In this document: in pieces, positions 15,556 through 19,310 of the stretch
How the letters are laid out: each line of letters starts with the position of its first letter
Position numbering within the stretch: the stretch's first letter is position 1
Source of the DNA: an archaeon
GTDB taxonomy: Archaea > Thermoproteota > Nitrososphaeria > Nitrososphaerales > CADDZS01
Length of the DNA stretch: 19,310 nucleotides
Direction: 5' to 3'
NCBI GenBank assembly: GCA_021792315.1
Contig: JAJYUX010000023.1
Coordinates: 1-19,310 of the forward strand
The notes under the pieces: generated by a model
What the model saw: only the letters and a program-made list of their open reading frames with translations
What the model was told of the DNA's origin: nothing
Databases searched by the model: none
Made by a program: the position numbers and the translations under genes

Positions 15556-16512
15556 CTATTGAATGCGAATGTGACGCGGCCTCTTCAAGTAGTACTTCTT
15601 ACCTTGATATTCGACCTCTTTCAGCTTGTTTTCGCTGATGAGTTTCTCTACCGTATTCCAAGTGGCATCTGCGGTTGAGAGAAGTCTTTCAACGCCATCC
15701 CTCCTGATAGGATGTACGGCTGCAATGCCAAGCAGATCTTCCTCGACATTGCCAGTGGAGACAAATTCGCTTCCCTCATAGCCTGTCAGCAGCTCAACGT
15801 ACCCCAAGTTCTCTTTGAAGATTTGGTATGCGGTGTTGAGAATGCTTTCCGAAGGCGGCCTTACCCACGCTTCGGCCGGAGGTCGCGTCGGTATCGCAAC
15901 ATATGCTTTGTCTGGATCTATCTCTCTCAAGAATCCAGCCACATGTCTTATTTCTTCCTCTTTGTCATTTATCCCATCAACGAGCATGGTCTCGGTGGTC
16001 AACTCTCCTTTGTAATCTCTGGAAAAGTCACGAATGCCATCCAAAATCCTCTGAAGTTTCAGAGAATGTTCTGGTCTGTTAACTGTCTTCCAGAAAGAAT
16101 TGTCTACAGAATCGACCTTCAGAGAGATCCAATCCGCTTTCATTAGATCCTCTTTTACGTCCTCTCGCCACACTAGCGATGAATTACTGAGAACTGCGAT
16201 TCGAAGTCCAAAGGTCTTCAAAGATTCGATCTCCTCCCCAAGATTGACGTCCAGTGTCGGCTCGCCGTCCGGTACAAATGTCAGGAAGTCGATTCTTTCC
16301 TGTTTCTCTCTAACTCTCTTCACCTTGTCTGAAACTTCACGGAAAATCCTCTTCGTAGAATAGAAACGCTTGCGTTCGACCTGCTGATGCAACGCGCTTC
16401 CAAGCTGGCAGTAAACGCAGGAATAACTGCATACCTTAGGAGGGATATTATTTACCCCCACACTTCTTCCTAGCCGCCTGGAGGGGACAGGCCCGTATAC
16501 AATCGAAGTCAT
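15556..16512 (-). CDS. Radical SAM protein, COG0731/TYW1-related family
   Basis: A 318-aa radical SAM enzyme. The cluster motif is C28-x3-C32-x2-C35 (CSYSCVYCQLG), preceded by the family opening GPVPSRRLGRSVGVNNIPPK, which is characteristic of COG0731 Fe-S oxidoreductases related to the wyosine enzyme TYW1. Further matching segments are FVPDGEPTLD, the SAM-binding GEPT motif, and VLSNSS. Residues about 250-310 form a winged-helix-like tail (VERLLSTADATWNTVEKLI, then VEYQGKKYYLKR). The enzyme would cleave S-adenosylmethionine with a 4Fe-4S cluster in the cytoplasm; the substrate of this subgroup is not known to me. GTGATC four bases before the ATG supports the start. The stop of a possible small ORF overlaps this start as ATGA. 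Confidence 0.88.
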   Translation of the reverse strand: MTSIVYGPVPSRRLGRSVGVNNIPPKVCSYSCVYCQLGSALHQQVERKRFYSTKRIFREVSDKVKRVREKQERIDFLTFVPDGEPTLDVNLGEEIESLKTFGLRIAVLSNSSLVWREDVKEDLMKADWISLKVDSVDNSFWKTVNRPEHSLKLQRILDGIRDFSRDYKGELTTETMLVDGINDKEEEIRHVAGFLREIDPDKAYVAIPTRPPAEAWVRPPSESILNTAYQIFKENLGYVELLTGYEGSEFVSTGNVEEDLLGIAAVHPIRRDGVERLLSTADATWNTVEKLISENKLKEVEYQGKKYYLKRPRHIRIQ

Positions 16513-16613
16513 GAATGATCACGATCGCAATGCCAAGAATCCTCAAAATTGCTCGGCATCATCCGCAACACATTTTCCATTTCAGATATGCGCGAATTAC
16601 TATCTATACCCAT
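16509..16613 (-). CDS. Possible 34-aa ORF coupled to the radical SAM gene
   Basis: An ATG-initiated 34-codon frame (MGIDSNSRISEMENVLRMM start) whose TGA overlaps the ATG of the radical SAM gene as ATGA, a typical layout for translational coupling. The SD of the radical SAM gene lies inside its last codons. The C-terminus is rich in His, Cys, Asp and Trp (SWHCDRDHS), but no known motif is recognised. A TATA-like TTTAAT near 16657-16664 is a possible promoter. It may equally be chance. Confidence 0.25.
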   Translation of the reverse strand: MGIDSNSRISEMENVLRMMPSNFEDSWHCDRDHS

Positions 16614-16882
16614 ATGCTTGTTATCAAAATTGAGAATCGTCTAGAACCCTGAAAGTCATTAAATTCGAGAAACAAAACGACTGATCCAAGAAATCTAGTG
16701 TTTCACTCATAATCATGATTTGACGATTTGATCTTATGGGGAAGATCTGGGAACTCTTCGCATGGAACTTTGCGCCTCAAGCGCATTCTTTGCGCGGAGA
16801 TACTTTGCTCAAACAGACGTCAGCGACATTTGATCTAACCTATCCTAATCATTCCAGCATGAGTTGGAGAAGAAAGAGCATT
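16614..16882. other. Rest of the gap between the CapA-like and radical SAM genes
   Basis: Together with the small ORF above, this makes a 370-bp space between two minus-strand genes. It holds a perfect 10-bp palindrome AATCATGATT (16711-16720), a short TGCGC/GCGCA stem with a 5-nt loop around 16770-16785, and a pyrimidine-rich run just after the CapA-like stop on the minus strand that could aid termination. No RNA gene was recognised. Confidence 0.35.
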
Positions 16883-17866
16883 TCAGTGACGAACTCTCAA
16901 TTCTAGGCAGGCAAGTGTCGCATTCGATTTGAAACCAGTTCCGTATTTTGCGCTTAACTCTTTCATCTTGTCTGTTATCTCCAATCTCTCATGATCTCGA
17001 GCAAATCTAGCCTGAAAATTCTCGATCATTGTGGGATGGAGTCTCAATCGATTGATTTTGCCATCAGAGACATCGACCACATAGACACAAGATTGATCAT
17101 TTCTCTCAGTGCGATCAACTGCATAATCATCGATGAAGTTCCCTGCGCAGTAAAGAATCAGGTGCTGATTGTAGATCTCAATACCTCTGAAGACATGGCC
17201 AGAATGTCCGAACACAATGTCCGCCCCTGCATCTATCATGGCATGGGCGAAGGGAACATGCTCTGCGGGAGGCTCGTAGCCCCAGTTCGGTCCCCAGTGA
17301 GCCGACACAACTAGCAAATCTACTTCTCTCTTGGTTATCTCGATGAGGTCAAGGAGTTCTTTCGCACGCGCGTCGTTCAAATCTATTGGGACATAGAAGA
17401 TTCCAGGCCGGTGTTTGGAAGATTCCCACTCGGGCTGGTTGTCTGTGAAAGCTATCATTCCCACTTTCTTTCCAAAGATATTCAAGACCGCTGGCCGCTT
17501 AGCCTCTGCGAAACCAAGGCCAGCTCCGGCATGTTCTATGCCAGATTTGTCCAGAACTTTTAGCGTATCTTCAAGTGCGTCAATACCAAAGTCTAGGACA
17601 TGATTGTTCGCAAGAGACACCAGATTAATGCCTGCTTCACTCAGTACTCGAACATTCTTGGGGTCTGAGCGAAAGTGAAATTCCTTCGGAGTAACTGTCC
17701 AAGGCTCCCCCCTGTTTGATACGGCACACTCCAAGTTGCATATGCCAAAATCCGTATTACTGAACAGGGATAAAGTATCACCCCATGGATAGCTTGCGTT
17801 CCTTCGCTTCAACGATTCATTGACAAGTCGGCCAAGCATTACGTCTCCGACAAGTGCAAGTTTCAA
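16883..17866 (-). CDS. CapA-family metallophosphoesterase-like protein
   Basis: A 327-aa CapA-like protein (PGA_cap domain, calcineurin-like fold). Motifs in order are GDVMLGR (7-13), CNLECAVS (43-50), SLANNHVLDFG (84-94), SAHWGPNWGYEP, GADIVFGHSGH and YCAGNFIDD, all family hallmarks with the metal-binding Asp, Asn and His residues kept. Bacterial CapA takes part in poly-gamma-glutamate capsule synthesis, but many relatives occur without capBC, as appears to be the case here, and their substrates are unknown. There is no signal peptide or anchor, so it is probably cytosolic. The start is a TTG at 17866; an in-frame stop upstream and the conserved MKLALVGDVM opening support it. It is last in a run with the mini zinc finger (39-base gap) and the CBS gene. 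Confidence 0.9.
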   Translation of the reverse strand: MKLALVGDVMLGRLVNESLKRRNASYPWGDTLSLFSNTDFGICNLECAVSNRGEPWTVTPKEFHFRSDPKNVRVLSEAGINLVSLANNHVLDFGIDALEDTLKVLDKSGIEHAGAGLGFAEAKRPAVLNIFGKKVGMIAFTDNQPEWESSKHRPGIFYVPIDLNDARAKELLDLIEITKREVDLLVVSAHWGPNWGYEPPAEHVPFAHAMIDAGADIVFGHSGHVFRGIEIYNQHLILYCAGNFIDDYAVDRTERNDQSCVYVVDVSDGKINRLRLHPTMIENFQARFARDHERLEITDKMKELSAKYGTGFKSNATLACLELRVRH

Positions 17867-17905
17867 GTCTTGCTTACACTCATTTCAACTCGATCAAAGC
17901 TCGCA

Positions 17906-18040
17906 CTAATGAGCGTGCTCTTCTTCTTCGTGTGATTCTTCACAAGCAATTGCTTGCGTGTAAGTGGCGAAGTAAGAGTGACATTCTTCGCATTCGTATC
18001 TAACCACGTGTGTTTTTCTGTCCATGATTTCAATCTGCAT
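17906..18040 (-). CDS. 44-aa mini zinc-finger protein (C2HC, TFIIIA-like spacing)
   Basis: A 44-codon gene that starts 12 bases after the stop of the CBS gene and ends 39 bases before the CapA-like gene. The core reads YECEECHSYFATYTQ. The ligands C17, C20, C33 and H37 give C-x2-C-x12-C-x3-H, the exact spacing of classical C2H2 fingers with Cys in place of the first His. F24 sits at the conserved Phe position and A30 at the Leu position. A very acidic, His-containing tail follows (EESHEEEEHAH), which could bind metal too. An in-frame TAA immediately precedes the ATG, which fixes the longest start; M6 at 18025 is an alternative. No SD is obvious, so it may be translated by coupling to the CBS gene. 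A competing 70-codon frame over this stretch has no recognisable features. Function is unknown. Confidence 0.6.
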   Translation of the reverse strand: MQIEIMDRKTHVVRYECEECHSYFATYTQAIACEESHEEEEHAH

Positions 18041-18052
18041 TTAGAATGCACT

Positions 18053-18493
18053 TCAGGCCAATTCATGAGGTACAAATCTTGCCTTAATCAGTTCATGTAG
18101 ATAGCCCACCATTATCGGTTCGGTTCTGATTATGTCTGTCGAGGTGATTATCCCGACCAATCTCCCATCTTCGAGTACTGGCAGTTTTGATACCTTCTTA
18201 GACGACATAAGTCGAGACGCTTCTTCCAATGTCACCTCCTTACCAACAGTCGTCACATTCTTGGACATGACCTTCTCCACTGGAGTCGTCTTTGGGTCTA
18301 GTTCACGTAGTACACCCTTCCTCAATACGTCACCCTTCGTCACGATGCCGACCACTTCATCGTCTTGCAGCACTACAATGCAGCCCACATCAGATTCGAT
18401 CATCTTGTAAACCGCTTCGAACACGGTCGCTGACCTGTCAACGCAAACTACGCTTTTCATCATTACGTTAGAGACTTTGACTACCGCGCTCAT
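18053..18493 (-). CDS. Paired CBS-domain protein
   Basis: A 146-aa protein made of one CBS pair (Bateman module). CBS1 is about 10-60 (VFEAVYKMIESDVGCIVVL, VVGIVTKGDVLRKG) and CBS2 about 74-124 (VMSKNVTTV, EEASRLMSSKKVSKLPVL, LVGIITSTDII). Both end in the usual G-I-[IV]-T-x-x-D nucleotide-contact pattern. Such modules bind AMP, ATP or SAM and act as cytosolic energy or ligand sensors, usually by contacting a partner protein. No catalytic domain is present. CAGGAG seven bases before the ATG is a good SD. The neighbours are the thiamine-binding gene 63 bases upstream and a mini zinc finger 12 bases downstream; the finger is the closest candidate partner, by position only. Confidence 0.92.
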   Translation of the reverse strand: MSAVVKVSNVMMKSVVCVDRSATVFEAVYKMIESDVGCIVVLQDDEVVGIVTKGDVLRKGVLRELDPKTTPVEKVMSKNVTTVGKEVTLEEASRLMSSKKVSKLPVLEDGRLVGIITSTDIIRTEPIMVGYLHELIKARFVPHELA

Positions 18494-18556
18494 TTTCTAT
18501 CTCCTGTACTACTGACCCAGTTCGCCATGAATTTTCGGATCTCTGTTGATTTCACT

Positions 18557-18859
18557 TTACCGCGAAACCGGCTTTGCTATTGTGAGAGGCTTGTCTCTTC
18601 GATCATCAATCTTGAGAATGGTTTCGACTCTCTTTTCACCGAAACCTAGAACCGCTTCATGAGCTACCTTAGCGGCCTGCAGAATAGTATCCAGTCTCTC
18701 GCTTTCAAGAAGTGTGCCCATCGCGTTGACTTCATATTTCAGACCTTCGATTCTTTTGATGGCATTAATCGCTTCATCGATCTGCCTTCTGATGCTTGTT
18801 GTTCCGGAACCAATCGGATTGATACTTAGCTCGGCTATTATTACACTCTTTGAAGACAT
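18557..18859 (-). CDS. MTH1187-family thiamine-binding protein
   Basis: A small ferredoxin-like protein of the MTH1187/YqgV (DUF77) family, 100 aa as called. Family segments are all present: VIIAELSINPIGSGTTSIRR near the N-terminus, GLKYEVNAMGTLLE in the middle and KRVETILKIDDRRDKPLT near the end. Members bind thiamine or related pyrimidines and are thought to act as cytosolic carriers or sensors. I chose the ATG at 18859 because GGTGA lies eight bases upstream. An ATG at 18874 would add five residues, and TTTATC about 26 bases before it would suit a leaderless start. A longer in-frame extension further upstream has no family similarity. It heads the series thiamine-binding, CBS, mini zinc finger, CapA-like. 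Confidence 0.92.
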   Translation of the reverse strand: MSSKSVIIAELSINPIGSGTTSIRRQIDEAINAIKRIEGLKYEVNAMGTLLESERLDTILQAAKVAHEAVLGFGEKRVETILKIDDRRDKPLTIAKPVSR

Positions 18860-18895
18860 TGCCGTCGTCACCATTAAGCGATATGTCGGTGAAGA

Positions 18896-18932
18896 TTGAT
18901 AAATGGAGCACATGATTATCAAACATGATAAT
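18896..18932 (-). promoter_or_regulatory. TATA-like box and dyad upstream of the thiamine-binding gene
   Basis: CATTTATCAA (minus strand, 18905-18896) is a TATA-like element about 26 bases before the ATG at 18874. Just upstream, ATTATCA (18915-18921) and TGATAAT (18926-18932) are exact 7-bp complements around four bases. A dyad of this size next to the BRE/TATA region is a typical place for a repressor or activator site. A thiamine-linked role is only a guess. Confidence 0.4.
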
Positions 18933-18984
18933 TTAAGCTCCGGGCATTGAGCTAACAAAGAGCAAAATCGCAAGGCAGAGTAAC

Positions 18985-19122
18985 TCAGGACTCGTCCTGT
19001 GCTACAAACACGCCAGGATGCTCTTGCTTGATGTGTTGAGCCAAGGCAAATGCATTTCTGAACCTTTTGCCGCATACCGGACATGTGCGACTTCTTCTAT
19101 CGTATGGGGTTGTCACTGTCAT
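18985..19122 (-). CDS. 45-aa classical C2H2 zinc-finger protein
   Basis: A 45-codon gene encoding one textbook TFIIIA-type finger: CPVCGKRFRNAFALAQHIKQ followed by EH, that is C14-x2-C17-x3-F21-x5-L27-x2-H30-x4-H35, with every structural position filled. The N-terminus before the finger is basic (YDRRSRT) and a short acidic tail ends the protein. An in-frame stop lies five codons before the ATG, so the protein cannot be much longer; a GTG two codons downstream is the only other early start. No SD or TATA is clear. It is followed, after 125 bases, by the thiamine-binding gene on the same strand. It may bind nucleic acid or another protein; single fingers usually bind DNA weakly without basic flanks or a partner. 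The function is unknown. Confidence 0.75.
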   Translation of the reverse strand: MTVTTPYDRRSRTCPVCGKRFRNAFALAQHIKQEHPGVFVAQDES

Positions 19123-19310
19123 GACAAAAAGTCAACGGCCAATCATTTCGACGGGTTTAGATGCGCGAATTCCTTCTATTGTTAGATTAGGGATACTTCT
19201 GTTTAAAGCGATCTTTTCACGTCGTCTTTAGTGAAAAACTTCATCGCGATCAAGTTACTACTTCTCTTGCGCTGAGTTGTCTGCAATGATTCAGAATTTC
19301 TGCCGTCTTA

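Noticed and set aside
16511..16633. 40-codon plus-strand frame opposite the radical SAM start
   Set aside because: Asn- and Ser-rich with no motif; it lies antisense to the promoter and start of a confirmed gene.
17863..18075. A 70-codon minus-strand frame whose TGA overlaps the CapA-like TTG start
   Set aside because: The overlap resembles translational coupling, but the product has no recognisable features and overlaps the CBS 3' end. The alternative frame encodes a zinc finger with correct spacing.
18874..18984. Possible TPP riboswitch before the thiamine-binding gene
   Set aside because: The short upstream region lacks the conserved CUGAGA and ACCUGA elements, and the TATA-like box suggests almost no leader.
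19203..19244. 13-codon minus-strand frame MKFFTKDDVKRSL near the right edge
   Set aside because: Too short to support, with no SD; the remaining 188 bases to the window edge show nothing else clear.
1..19310. CRISPR array, tRNA, rRNA, transposase or integration site
   Set aside because: No regularly spaced repeats, cloverleaf, ribosomal RNA sequence, transposase motif or flanking direct repeats were seen by eye on either strand.

Overview
This looks like an archaeal chromosome segment. The clearest marker is a full-length transcription factor B. Supporting signs are a TackOD1-like zinc-ribbon protein (a family first described in Thaumarchaeota), an MTH1187-type thiamine-binding protein, GGTGA/GTGATC Shine-Dalgarno sites, TATA boxes placed for leaderless or short-leader transcripts, and frequent TTG starts. 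I lean towards Nitrososphaeria/Thaumarchaeota-like Thermoproteota, but that placement is inference. I see no rRNA, tRNA, insertion sequence, CRISPR array or phage gene.

Region 1 (1-9656) is an envelope and polysaccharide neighbourhood. It opens with the 3' end of a secreted protein carrying a cupredoxin-like domain without copper ligands. A BcsA/MdoH-like membrane GT2 glycosyltransferase (minus strand) converges on it. Divergent from that are a bPH2-like membrane protein, a membrane-anchored protein with six zinc-ribbon-type cysteine positions and a nuclease-like C-terminus, and a NodC/PgaC/hyaluronan-synthase-like processive GT2. Two secreted proteins follow, both with Ser/Thr-rich linkers: a GH18-like hydrolase and a C-terminally anchored multidomain surface protein. 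Together they could make, trim and display an extracellular polysaccharide. No pathway is proven by the sequence.

Region 2 (9657-12952) is all minus strand: TFB, a zinc-free MDR quinone oxidoreductase that probably starts at TTG, and a Nudix-like protein with a damaged Nudix box behind a very good TATA box.

Region 3 (12953-15462) is a three-gene metal-transport cluster read ZIP, then VIT1/CCC1-like, then CDF efflux, with gaps of about 40-50 bp. The set covers metal uptake, a CCC1-type carrier and export, so it looks like a homeostasis operon.

Region 4 (15556-19310), minus strand, holds a COG0731-type radical SAM protein, perhaps preceded by a 34-codon ORF joined to it by ATGA. Next comes a compact run of MTH1187 thiamine-binding protein, paired-CBS protein, a 44-aa C2HC mini zinc finger and a CapA-like phosphoesterase. 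A second mini-protein (45 aa, textbook C2H2 finger) lies just upstream of that run. The two very short zinc-finger genes, the Zn-ribbon/nuclease-like membrane protein between the glycosyltransferases, and an 18-bp near-perfect palindrome at 3214-3231 are the most unusual content.
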